This document shows positions 42,734-50,368 of a stretch of DNA of 59,412 bases, piece by piece. This DNA is from Lachnospira sp. UBA3212 (GTDB lineage Bacteria; Bacillota; Clostridia; Lachnospirales; Lachnospiraceae): NCBI GenBank assembly GCA_002363615.1, contig DEWK01000004.1:1-59412 (forward strand), given 5' to 3'. Below the pieces are notes generated by a model. The model did not search any database. It worked only from the letters and a program-made list of their open reading frames with translations, and had not been told where the DNA came from. The position numbers and the translations under genes were made by a program. How positions within the stretch are numbered: position 1 is the stretch's first letter; every line of letters begins with the position of its first letter.

Positions 42734-43522
42734 ATGAATATCTTAGAAGAGATTGCAGGAAAAAGAAGACAGGACTATGAGGCAAGAAGAAGAGAGATTA
42801 CCTTTGCCCAGGTAAGACAGGAGGCAGAGGCCCTTGCAGCGAAGGAGGGAGAGTTTTCCTTTCCTTTTTATCGGGCCTTGAAAAAACCATCCATGAGTTT
42901 TATCTGCGAGGTGAAAAAGGCGTCTCCTTCGAAAGGATTAATCGCCCCGGATTTTCCTTACCTGGAAATTGCGAAGGAATATGAGACCATTGGAGCTGCT
43001 GCTATTTCCTGTTTAACGGAGCCACATTATTTTCTGGGCTCGGACCAGTATTTAAAAGAGATTACAGATCAGGTATCTATTCCGGTCCTTCGTAAGGACT
43101 TTACCGTAGATCCCTATCAGATTTTTGAAGCAAAACTTTTAGGGGCTTCTGCTATTTTATTGATTGTAAGTTTACTTGACGATTCGGCTTTAATCGAATA
43201 TAGTAGTATGGCAAAAAGTTTAGGCTTATCTGTCTTGGTGGAGTGCCACGATGAAGAGGAAGTGGACCGTGCAATCAGGGTGGATGCAAAGATCATTGGT
43301 GTCAATAATCGTAACCTGAAGGACTTCACCGTGGATATTAATAATTCGGTTCGCTTAAGGAATTTAGTTCCGGAAGAAATCGCATTTGTATCGGAAAGCG
43401 GTGTAAAGACAGGGGCAGATGTTCAATTTTTATATGAGAATAAAACCGATGCAGTTTTAATTGGTGAAACCCTGATGAGAAGCAGTGATAAGAAAGCAAC
43501 ACTGGATTCTTTCAGAGCGTAA
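42734..43522 (+). CDS. trpC: Indole-3-glycerol phosphate synthase
   Basis: TrpC closes the indole ring, turning CdRP into indole-3-glycerol phosphate (262 aa, TIM barrel). Key motifs are E-V-K-K-A-S-P-S-K-G with the catalytic Lys and Glu, V-L-R-K-D-F, V-E-C-H-D and I-G-V-N-N-R-N-L, and the phosphate site S-E-S-G and I-G-E. It is single-domain: no TrpF part is fused to its C-terminus. It starts 14 bases after trpD. trpF, which makes its substrate, is not between trpC and trpB. Confidence 0.96.
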   Translation: MNILEEIAGKRRQDYEARRREITFAQVRQEAEALAAKEGEFSFPFYRALKKPSMSFICEVKKASPSKGLIAPDFPYLEIAKEYETIGAAAISCLTEPHYFLGSDQYLKEITDQVSIPVLRKDFTVDPYQIFEAKLLGASAILLIVSLLDDSALIEYSSMAKSLGLSVLVECHDEEEVDRAIRVDAKIIGVNNRNLKDFTVDINNSVRLRNLVPEEIAFVSESGVKTGADVQFLYENKTDAVLIGETLMRSSDKKATLDSFRA

Positions 43523-43563
43523 GTAATAGATTGGCATGGCAAGATGCTAAAATGGAGGTAACT

Positions 43564-44748
43564 ATGTCTAAAGGAAGATTTGGAATTCACGGTGGTCAGT
43601 ATATTCCGGAGACCCTGATGAATGAGATTCACAAGTTGGAGGAAGCGTATGAGTTCTATAAGAAGGACCCTGCATTTAATGAGGAATTGAATACTCTTTT
43701 AAGAGAGTATGCAGGTAGACCATCTCTTTTGTATTACGCAGAAAAGATGACAAAGGATTTGGGTGGAGCAAAGATTTATCTGAAGAGAGAAGATTTAAAC
43801 CATACCGGTGCTCATAAGATTAACAATGTTTTGGGACAGGCTCTTTTGGCAAAGAAGATGGGAAAGACCAGATTGATTGCGGAGACAGGAGCAGGACAGC
43901 ATGGTGTTGCAACTGCAACTGTAGCAGCTCTTTTAGATTTAGAATGTGAAATTTATATGGGAGCCCTGGATTGTGAGCGTCAGGCCTTAAACGTATACCG
44001 TATGAAACTTCTTGGTGCGTCTGTTCATCCGGTTACCACTGGAACCGGTACCTTGAAGGATGCAGTGAATGAATGTATGAAGGAGTGGACCAACCGAGTA
44101 GATGACACGCTTTACTGTCTTGGTTCTGTTATGGGACCACACCCATTCCCACAGATGGTTGGAGATTTCCAGTCAGTAATTAGCCGTGAGGCACGTGCTC
44201 AGATTCTTGAGAAGGAAGGCAGACTTCCTGACGTGGTCATGGCTTGTGTGGGTGGTGGAAGTAATGCCATGGGCATGTTCCGTGAATTTATTCCAGACGA
44301 AAGCGTCAAATTAATCGGTTGTGAGGCGGCAGGGCTTGGCGTTGATACAGATCGTACTGCTGCTACCATGGCAACTGGTAAGCTTGGAATTTTCCATGGA
44401 ATGAAATCGTATTTTTGTCAAAATGAATATGGTCAGATTGCACCGGTTTATTCGATCTCTGCCGGATTGGATTATCCCGGAGTTGGTCCAGAGCATGCCA
44501 ACCTTCACGATACTGGCCGTGCTCAGTATGTACCGGTCACCGATGAAGAAGCAGTAGAGGCATTTGAATATATTGCAAGGACAGAGGGAATCATTGCTGC
44601 AATCGAGAGTTCACATGCCATCGCTCATCTGATGAAGCTTGCACCTACCATGGATAAGGATCAGATTATTATCTGCTGTTTATCGGGACGTGGAGACAAG
44701 GATGTAGCTGCAATTGCAAGATATAGAGGAGTGGATTTACATGAATAA
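43564..44748 (+). CDS. trpB: Tryptophan synthase beta chain
   Basis: TrpB is the PLP-dependent subunit that joins indole and serine to give tryptophan (394 aa). PLP binds K85 in H-T-G-A-H-K-I-N-N. E-T-G-A-G-Q-H-G-V-A and the phosphate loop G-G-G-S-N-A are present. It belongs to the usual TrpB1 type that pairs with TrpA. The ATG at 43564 follows GGAGGT; ATGs further upstream in frame lack a site. The trpA start lies within its last codons (8-base overlap). Confidence 0.97.
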   Translation: MSKGRFGIHGGQYIPETLMNEIHKLEEAYEFYKKDPAFNEELNTLLREYAGRPSLLYYAEKMTKDLGGAKIYLKREDLNHTGAHKINNVLGQALLAKKMGKTRLIAETGAGQHGVATATVAALLDLECEIYMGALDCERQALNVYRMKLLGASVHPVTTGTGTLKDAVNECMKEWTNRVDDTLYCLGSVMGPHPFPQMVGDFQSVISREARAQILEKEGRLPDVVMACVGGGSNAMGMFREFIPDESVKLIGCEAAGLGVDTDRTAATMATGKLGIFHGMKSYFCQNEYGQIAPVYSISAGLDYPGVGPEHANLHDTGRAQYVPVTDEEAVEAFEYIARTEGIIAAIESSHAIAHLMKLAPTMDKDQIIICCLSGRGDKDVAAIARYRGVDLHE

Positions 44749-45526
44749 GATCAAAGAGACATTAATGGGAAAGAAGAGCTTTGTTCCGTTTATTACAGCG
44801 GGAGATCCTTCTTTAGATAAAACCGAAGAATTTATTATTAAAATGGCAGAAGCAGGTGCTGGGCTGATTGAAATAGGAATTCCATTTTCAGATCCGATTG
44901 CAGAGGGACCTGTGATTATGGATGCCAATGTGCGTGCTCTTTCGAATCCGGATGGTTGCACCACAGATCAGGTTTTTGAAATGGTAGAGAGAGTAAGCAA
45001 GAAGGTAGATGTACCAATGGTTTTTTTGACTTACTTAAATCCGGTTTACGTATATGGACCGGAAAGATTCTGCAATCGTTGTAAGGAGGTTGGAATCTCA
45101 GGAATCATTATTCCTGACATGCCATATGAGGAGAAGGAGGAAATCCTTCCGGCAGCTAAAGCGGCAGGCATTGATGTTATTAGCATGATTGCTCCAACTT
45201 CAAAGGATCGAATTCAGATGATCGCAAAGGAAGCTACCGGCTATATTTATGTGGTATCTTCCCTTGGGGTAACCGGCGTTCGTAGCGAAATCACCACAGA
45301 CCTGGGTGAAATTGTAAAGCAGATCAAAGAAGTAACAGATACACCTGCTTGTATCGGATTTGGAATCAGTACTCCTGAGCAGGCAGACAAGTATGCCAGG
45401 GTAGCAGATGGCGTAATTGTAGGTTCTGCAATTGTAAAAATCGTAGCTGAGCATGGAGCAGACGCTGGTCCATACATCTATGAGTATGTAAAGAAAATGG
45501 TAGAAACCGTTGAAGCAGTAATATAA
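44741..45526 (+). CDS. trpA: Tryptophan synthase alpha chain
   Basis: TrpA cleaves indole-3-glycerol phosphate and passes indole to TrpB through the channel of the complex (261 aa, TIM barrel). The catalytic Glu is in L-I-E-I-G-I-P-F-S-D-P, the second acid in I-I-P-D-M-P-Y-E-E, and the phosphate site in G-F-G-I-S-T. AGAGGAG precedes the ATG at 44741, which overlaps trpB by 8 bases. This ends the trp operon; hairpins at 45542-45575 and 45586-45601 follow but neither has a T run. Confidence 0.97.
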   Translation: MNKIKETLMGKKSFVPFITAGDPSLDKTEEFIIKMAEAGAGLIEIGIPFSDPIAEGPVIMDANVRALSNPDGCTTDQVFEMVERVSKKVDVPMVFLTYLNPVYVYGPERFCNRCKEVGISGIIIPDMPYEEKEEILPAAKAAGIDVISMIAPTSKDRIQMIAKEATGYIYVVSSLGVTGVRSEITTDLGEIVKQIKEVTDTPACIGFGISTPEQADKYARVADGVIVGSAIVKIVAEHGADAGPYIYEYVKKMVETVEAVI

Positions 45527-45804
45527 TCTGGTAGATGCAATGATTTCCCAAGAAGTATCGTATTACAAGGAAATCTATCAAAAGGCCATTCATTTGAATG
45601 GAACGATATTATCGAATATATCTTGCATTTTTAGTGATATTTTGAAACTATAAAGGCATTTATGACAAATGTCAGGAAAAAAAAGGGTTCTTTTTTTATA
45701 ATCGACATAATGTATAAATATATTTCCCTTTTTCGTTATATTATACGGCGAAACGTTTTTAGCATGACGAAAAGGCGAAAAAATTGGGACAGGAGGACAA
45801 ATTT
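45527..45804. other. Intergenic region between trpA and the cellulase gene
   Basis: This 278-base AT-rich stretch contains two hairpins without T runs (GATTTCC/GGAAATC at 45542-45575; CCATTC/GAATGG at 45586-45601), a TGACA/TGTCA palindrome near 45662-45673, and AT-rich segments around 45705-45760 that could hold the cellulase promoter. A 37-codon ORF at 45540-45653 has no ribosome site. I see no RNA gene and no clear trp terminator. Confidence 0.6.
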
Positions 45805-48570
45805 TTGAACAAAGTTAGAAAATTGAAAAAAGCACTGGCTTTGGCGCTTTCACTGGCTTTAGTGAATAGCTATGAGATTCCTCAAAAGGCAATCACCGCC
45901 TATGGAGCAGAATCTTCCATTGCTGATCTGGAATTATCTTTTGATTCCAGCGTTCAAACAGTAACCTTAAGTGATGCAACCACCACAGAAATTCATTTTG
46001 CTGGTTCCAACACTTACAACACCTTAAAGGCTTTGGCTGATGTGGGCTATAGTGCTTTAGAGGTGGACTATACCATTACATCTTATACGGCAAGTGGAAA
46101 CCCAGGGGTGCAGCCATTTGTTGTATATGGTAATACTTGGAAGGGTAAGTGGTATGATCTTACTTCAACAGGAAGTGGTAGTGCTACATTGGATTTGGGG
46201 GCTATTAGTACTACAGATACCTCTAACATTGATCATTTTGGTTTCCAGGTTACCAATGTAACAGGAACCGTTAGCTATCAGATTACAGGAGTACGTCTTA
46301 CCGGAGCAGGAACTGCAAAGTCAAGCACTTCTTCCGGCTCTACATCGGCAGATTCGGATGTATCAGGCGTAAGCATTACCGTAACAGACGGTTCCGGTGC
46401 AAATGGGAATTACTATGAAAAGGTTTTTGGAATTACCAATAATACCGGTTCTACCATTACAGGAGTTCAGATTTTAATCCCTGTTAATACAGCAAGCAAC
46501 GTGCAGGCTTGGGGAGCTACCGCTGTTTACGATTCAGAGCAGGGAGGTATTATCTTCTATTATGCAGGTTCCATTCCAAACGGAAGTACCTACTATAGTG
46601 AAGATGTAAAATGTGGATTTGTAGCAAGTGATAATTATGTTGGAACTCCATCTGTGATTGCAATTAACTGTTCAGCACCAGCTGGCAGTGGAGTTAGCGG
46701 ATATTCCTTGGATTATGAAATCACCGGTAATAATACAGATCTTGCCTATAGCGAGACACCATACGGAAAGCATGGTGATTTAAAGCTTGCAACCGTATCC
46801 GGTTATTCACAGCCAATCATTGTGGATGAAGCTGGAAATCCTATGATTCTTCGTGGAGCTTCTACCCATGGTCTTCATTGGCCAGAGATGAGTCCATTTG
46901 TAAATAAAGACGGTTTCCAGTCTCTTCGTGACGAATGGGGAATCAACTGTATCCGTCTTGCCATCTATCCTAAGGAAGGTGGTTATACCGAGGGAAAACA
47001 GTCAGTCCTTGACACCTTAATTGAAAACGGTGTTTCATATGCGACCGAACTTGGTATGTATGTGATTATTGACTGGCACGTACTTTCGTATAACCCATGG
47101 GATACAGAATCTCAGGCGGAAACCTTCTTTGAGAAGTACGCAAGCAAGTACGCAGATTATGGCAACGTTTTATTTGAGATTGGAAATGAGCCAACCGGTT
47201 GTTCTTGGTACAACGGAAGTGGTAAAGATCTTTACACTTATGCTAAGACCCTTACTGGCATTATCCGCAAGTATACCGACGCCTTGGTAATCTGCGGAAC
47301 CAATAACTGGTCTCAGGATGTACAGGAGGTAGCAAGTAAGCCTCTTTCAGCAGATGGCTATACCAATGTTTTATATACCTTACATTTCTATGCTGCATCT
47401 CACTATGATGATTTAAAGAAGAAATTAAAGACTGCCATTGAAGCAGGTACTCCAATCTTTGTAAGTGAGTTTGGTACCTGTGATGCATCTGGTAATGGTT
47501 CTTATGATTTTGATAATGCAAGTGCATGGATCAATCTTTTAACAGACAATGGCATTTCATTTGCATGTTGGAGTTTATGTAACAAGAACGAATCTGCTTC
47601 TTATATTTCAAACGGTTCTTCAAAAACAAGTAACTGGACAGAAAGCGATCTTGCACCTACCGGTTATTGGTTAATTAACACCTGTCGTGCCCTTCAGGAT
47701 TTAGAGAATGCTACCGATACGAGTAAGGAAGAAGAGACTACTACTCAGGAAGAAACAACCACAGAGGATGAATCCTCAAAGGCAGCCGCAGAAGAGGCAT
47801 CAAAGAAAGCCGCAGAAGAAGCCAGCAGATTAGCAGAGGAAGAATCTTTAAAGGCAGCTGCAGAAGAGGCATCAAAGAAAGCCGCAGAAGAAGCCAGCAG
47901 ATTAGCAGAGGAAGAATCTTCCAAGGCGGCAGCAGAAGAAGCCAGCAGATTAGCAGAGGAAGAGTCTTCCAAGGCAGCAGAGGAAGCAAGTTCTAAAGTA
48001 GCCGCAGAAGAGGCATCAAAGAAAACGGCAGAAGAAGCAACTACTACAAAGAAGGTAGAAGAGGCAACCACAGTCATTAAGCAGGATACAGTAGTATCTA
48101 ATGTGGAATCTCAGACAACAAGTACAACTGCTACCACTACAGCTACATCTACATCTACAGCTACAACAACAAGTGTTCCTGGTGTGGGTTCTGTAATTAA
48201 ATATAAGAACGTAACTTATGTGGTAAAGGCTAATAAGCAGCTTACCGTAAAGAAGATTAACAAGAAGGCAAAGAAGATTGTGATTTATGATTATTTAACC
48301 ATCCAAGGAGTGAAGTATAAGGTTACTTCCATTGAGGCAAAGGCAGGAAAGAACTGCAAGAAGTTAAAGTCAGTCACCATTGGAACAAATGTTAAGACGA
48401 TCGGTAAGGAAGCATTTTATAAGTGCAAGTCATTAAAGACTGTCAAAGTAAATGCAAAGGGAATTAAGAAGGTAGGAAAGAATGCCTTTAAGAAGATCAA
48501 CAAAAACGCTAAGTTCAAGTTACCAAAGAGTAAGTTGAAAAAGTATAAAAAACTATTTAAATTAAAATAA
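45805..48570 (+). CDS. Secreted modular endoglucanase (GH5) with binding domains, repeat linker and LRR-type C-terminus
   Basis: This is a predicted extracellular cellulase (921 aa). The TTG start at 45805 lies 8 bases after AGGAGG and begins a signal peptide ending near residue 36. Residues ~38-170 form a beta-rich, probably carbohydrate-binding domain that I cannot assign. After a Ser-rich linker, ~190-305 resembles CBM2. The GH5 barrel (~325-655, subfamily 2-like) has V-I-I-D-W-H, acid/base E462 in I-G-N-E-P-T-G and nucleophile E555 in V-S-E-F-G-T. Then come Ala/Glu/Lys repeats (~656-746), a Thr-rich linker and a very basic C-terminal domain (~795-921) resembling BspA-type LRR_5 (V-T-I-G-T-N-V-K-T-I-G-K-E-A-F). 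The basic tail may hold the enzyme at the cell surface; that is inference. A terminator follows. Confidence 0.92.
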   Translation: MNKVRKLKKALALALSLALVNSYEIPQKAITAYGAESSIADLELSFDSSVQTVTLSDATTTEIHFAGSNTYNTLKALADVGYSALEVDYTITSYTASGNPGVQPFVVYGNTWKGKWYDLTSTGSGSATLDLGAISTTDTSNIDHFGFQVTNVTGTVSYQITGVRLTGAGTAKSSTSSGSTSADSDVSGVSITVTDGSGANGNYYEKVFGITNNTGSTITGVQILIPVNTASNVQAWGATAVYDSEQGGIIFYYAGSIPNGSTYYSEDVKCGFVASDNYVGTPSVIAINCSAPAGSGVSGYSLDYEITGNNTDLAYSETPYGKHGDLKLATVSGYSQPIIVDEAGNPMILRGASTHGLHWPEMSPFVNKDGFQSLRDEWGINCIRLAIYPKEGGYTEGKQSVLDTLIENGVSYATELGMYVIIDWHVLSYNPWDTESQAETFFEKYASKYADYGNVLFEIGNEPTGCSWYNGSGKDLYTYAKTLTGIIRKYTDALVICGTNNWSQDVQEVASKPLSADGYTNVLYTLHFYAASHYDDLKKKLKTAIEAGTPIFVSEFGTCDASGNGSYDFDNASAWINLLTDNGISFACWSLCNKNESASYISNGSSKTSNWTESDLAPTGYWLINTCRALQDLENATDTSKEEETTTQEETTTEDESSKAAAEEASKKAAEEASRLAEEESLKAAAEEASKKAAEEASRLAEEESSKAAAEEASRLAEEESSKAAEEASSKVAAEEASKKTAEEATTTKKVEEATTVIKQDTVVSNVESQTTSTTATTTATSTSTATTTSVPGVGSVIKYKNVTYVVKANKQLTVKKINKKAKKIVIYDYLTIQGVKYKVTSIEAKAGKNCKKLKSVTIGTNVKTIGKEAFYKCKSLKTVKVNAKGIKKVGKNAFKKINKNAKFKLPKSKLKKYKKLFKLK
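47770..48042 (+). repeat. In-frame tandem repeats in the cellulase gene
   Basis: A 72-base unit encoding E-S-S-K-A-A-A-E-E-A-S-K-K-A-A-E-E-A-S-R then L-A-E-E occurs at 47770-47841 and again, nearly identical, at 47842-47913. A 48-base shortened copy (47914-47961) and a degenerate fourth copy follow. All are in frame and make a charged helical linker between the catalytic domain and the Thr-rich region. Confidence 0.92.
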
Positions 48571-48583
48571 TCATTGGAAGAAA

Positions 48584-48619
48584 AAACAGCTGGTAACCCT
48601 TGGGTCACCGGCTGTTTTT
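48584..48619 (+). terminator. Terminator after the cellulase
   Basis: AAACAGC (48584-48590) pairs with GCTGTTT (48611-48617), extended inside by GGT/ACC and ACCC/GGGT; a T run ends the stem. Confidence 0.87.
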
Positions 48620-48718
48620 GAATGGGAAAGTTGGTATGGACTTGTTTTCTAGGAAGGAAAAGTGTGATATAATAACAAGGCATTTTACGTAATAAAAAGA
48701 AAAGGAGGATATGTACAT

Positions 48719-49021
48719 ATGGTAAAGCATATTATTTTATGGCAGTTAAAGGATGAGTTATCTGCAGAAGAAAAGGAAGCAGCAAAGAAGGCGATTAAGG
48801 AAGGCTTAGAAGGCTTAAAGGATCAGATTCCTGAAATCTGCCAGATTAAGGTAAATATTAATGGATTAGAAACCTCTAATGCAGATGTGATGCTTGATTC
48901 CAGTTTTAAAACAGCAGAGGATTTAGCAGTGTATGCAAACCATCCCAAACATGTAGCAGTAGCAATAGGCGTGGTAAAGCCAAATACTAAGAGCCGTACC
49001 TGTCTTGATTTTGAGGAGTAG
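48719..49021 (+). CDS. Dabb family (stress-responsive A/B barrel) protein
   Basis: This 100-aa cytoplasmic protein has the dimeric alpha/beta-barrel fold. It starts V-K-H-I-I-L-W and has the conserved Y-A-N-H-P-K-H-V near residue 77. Dabb proteins have varied or unknown roles (some are stress-induced, others enzymes of polyketide chemistry in plants and fungi), so no reaction is assigned. AAAGGAGG lies 10 bases upstream. The stop codon is followed 5 bases later by the next gene's ATG, so the two are an operon. Confidence 0.9.
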   Translation: MVKHIILWQLKDELSAEEKEAAKKAIKEGLEGLKDQIPEICQIKVNINGLETSNADVMLDSSFKTAEDLAVYANHPKHVAVAIGVVKPNTKSRTCLDFEE

Positions 49022-49026
49022 TGCCT

Positions 49027-49251
49027 ATGAATCCAATGGATATGATGAAGATAAGCAAATTGTTTCAGGGGTTTAAGGCAAGACATCCTAAGGTCGTATC
49101 TTTTACCGATGCGGCTAAGGGAAAAATTATTCAGGGAAGTGTCCTTGAGATGTCAATTACCGATCCCAATGGCCAGACGATTTCAACGAATATGAAGGTG
49201 CAGCAAGAGGACTTGGAATTATTTGCTATGATGATGAATTTGAAAAAATAA
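49027..49251 (+). CDS. Small protein of unknown function (74 aa)
   Basis: The ATG at 49027 lies 9 bases after GAGGAG (within the end of the Dabb gene); a GTG at 49021 is too close to that site. The protein starts M-N-P-M-D-M-M-K, continues with a basic helix (F-K-A-R-H-P-K) and a beta-rich middle, and ends M-M-M-N-L-K-K. It is Met-rich, without signal peptide, membrane helix or cysteines. I do not recognise a family. It is cotranscribed with the Dabb gene. Confidence 0.72.
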   Translation: MNPMDMMKISKLFQGFKARHPKVVSFTDAAKGKIIQGSVLEMSITDPNGQTISTNMKVQQEDLELFAMMMNLKK

Positions 49252-49264
49252 GTTTTGAAAACCA

Positions 49265-49293
49265 TTGACAAAGCCATCTTTTGATGTTATCCT
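49265..49293 (+). promoter_or_regulatory. Promoter of the gpx-ohrR-trxB operon
   Basis: TTGACA (49265-49270), 17 bases, TATCCT (49288-49293) with a TGT extension before the -10. Confidence 0.75.
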
Positions 49294-49322
49294 GTAATTA
49301 AATTTGATACAATCTAATTTTA
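49293..49322 (+). promoter_or_regulatory. OhrR-like operator before gpx
   Basis: Directly after the -10 box lies a 30-base AT-rich element built of two similar halves, with cores TAATTAAATT and ACAATCTAATT. Compared base by base with the tandem TACAATT/AATTGTA operator of Bacillus ohrA as I remember it, 23 of 30 positions agree. The position would block transcription, and ohrR is in the operon it would control. Confidence 0.6.
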
Positions 49323-49348
49323 TAAAATATTTCGAAAGGTGGTTTTTT

Positions 49349-49891
49349 ATGAGTTTTTATGATTACAGTGTAGCAAAGTCAGACGGCCAGGAAGTTTCAA
49401 TGAAGGAGTTTGAGGGTAAGGTGGTTTTAGTTGTTAATACCGCTACAGGATGTGGATTTACCCCACACTACAAGGATTTAGAGGCTATGTATGAGGAATT
49501 CCATGAGCAGGGATTAGAAATCCTTGACATCCCTTGTAACCAGTTTGCAGGCCAGACTCCTGGTACCGACGAGGAAATCCATGAGTTTTGTACTTTGAAG
49601 TATAATACCCAGTTCCCACAGATGAAAAAGTCTGAAGTAAACGGACCAAATGCCTTAGACCTTTATAAGTATTTAAAGGAACAGAAGGGATTTGAAGGCT
49701 TTGGAAAGGGACCTAAGGCCCTTGCTATGGGAGCATTATTAAAGAAAATCGATAAGGATTACAAGAATAACCCTGAGATTAAGTGGAACTTTACCAAGTT
49801 TGTAGTAGATCGTCAAGGAAATGTGGTGGCGAGATTTGAGCCAACCGAAGATATGAAGAAGGTTAGAGAGTACATTGCTTCTCTAATCTAA
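49349..49891 (+). CDS. Glutathione peroxidase family protein (Cys-type, probably thioredoxin-dependent)
   Basis: This reduces hydrogen and organic peroxides (180 aa, thioredoxin fold, cytoplasmic). The active site is N-T-A-T-G-C-G-F-T with C35 in place of selenocysteine. The conserved Gln is in C-N-Q-F (Q65) and the Trp in K-W-N-F-T-K-F. Cys-type members usually take electrons from thioredoxin, which fits the trxB-like gene two positions on. The ATG at 49349 follows AAAGGTGG; an in-frame ATG 45 bases upstream has no site and overlaps the operator region. It is first gene of gpx-ohrR-trxB. Confidence 0.94.
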   Translation: MSFYDYSVAKSDGQEVSMKEFEGKVVLVVNTATGCGFTPHYKDLEAMYEEFHEQGLEILDIPCNQFAGQTPGTDEEIHEFCTLKYNTQFPQMKKSEVNGPNALDLYKYLKEQKGFEGFGKGPKALAMGALLKKIDKDYKNNPEIKWNFTKFVVDRQGNVVARFEPTEDMKKVREYIASLI

Positions 49892-49912
49892 GAAAATAAA
49901 GGAGAGTAGAGA

Positions 49913-50368
49913 ATGACGGATGAAAAAAAATACGAGGCTTTAAAACTGGAAAACCAGCTTTGCTTTCCTATGTATGCAGCAGCCAGACAGATTGTTAGAC
50001 AGTATACTCCTTATTTGAAGAAATTAGATCTTACCTATACCCAGTATTTGGTTTTAATGGTTCTTTGGGAAAAACAAACCATTACGGTAAGTGAACTGGG
50101 AGCCTGCCTTTACCTGGATTCCGGTACCCTGACCCCGCTTTTAAAAAAGATGGAAGCCCATGGCTTGGTAAGACGGACAAGAGATCAAAAAGATGAGCGA
50201 GTCGTTCATGTAACCATTTCCCAAGAGGGAATGAACCTGAGGGAGAAGTGCTTAGAAATACCTGCCCATGTGGGTTCTTGCGTGAAACTAAAAAAGGACC
50301 AGGCAAAGGTTTTGTATGAGGGATTGTATGCTTTTCTGTCAGGATTGAAGGGAGAAGACCATGAGTGA
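49913..50368 (+). CDS. ohrR: OhrR-type MarR-family peroxide sensor
   Basis: The 151-aa DNA-binding repressor is inactivated by organic hydroperoxides. The N-terminus L-E-N-Q-L-C-F-P-M-Y-A-A-A-R carries the sensing cysteine (C17), equivalent to C15 of Bacillus OhrR. The tyrosines of the Y-T-Q-Y-L-V-L segment and the winged helix with L-Y-L-D-S-G-T-L-T-P-L-L-K-K-M-E are nearly identical to OhrR. It is the one-Cys type: the only other cysteines are in the wing-proximal and C-terminal parts. It lies 21 bases after gpx and overlaps the reductase gene by 8, so it likely represses its own operon through the element at 49293. Confidence 0.92.
   Translation: MTDEKKYEALKLENQLCFPMYAAARQIVRQYTPYLKKLDLTYTQYLVLMVLWEKQTITVSELGACLYLDSGTLTPLLKKMEAHGLVRRTRDQKDERVVHVTISQEGMNLREKCLEIPAHVGSCVKLKKDQAKVLYEGLYAFLSGLKGEDHE

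Noticed and set aside
45540..45653. 37-codon ORF between trpA and the cellulase gene
   Set aside because: No Shine-Dalgarno sequence and no recognisable sequence; overlaps hairpins.
47745..48077. 110-aa Ala/Ser-rich ORF antisense to the cellulase repeats
   Set aside because: Results from reading the tandem repeats backwards; no start signal.
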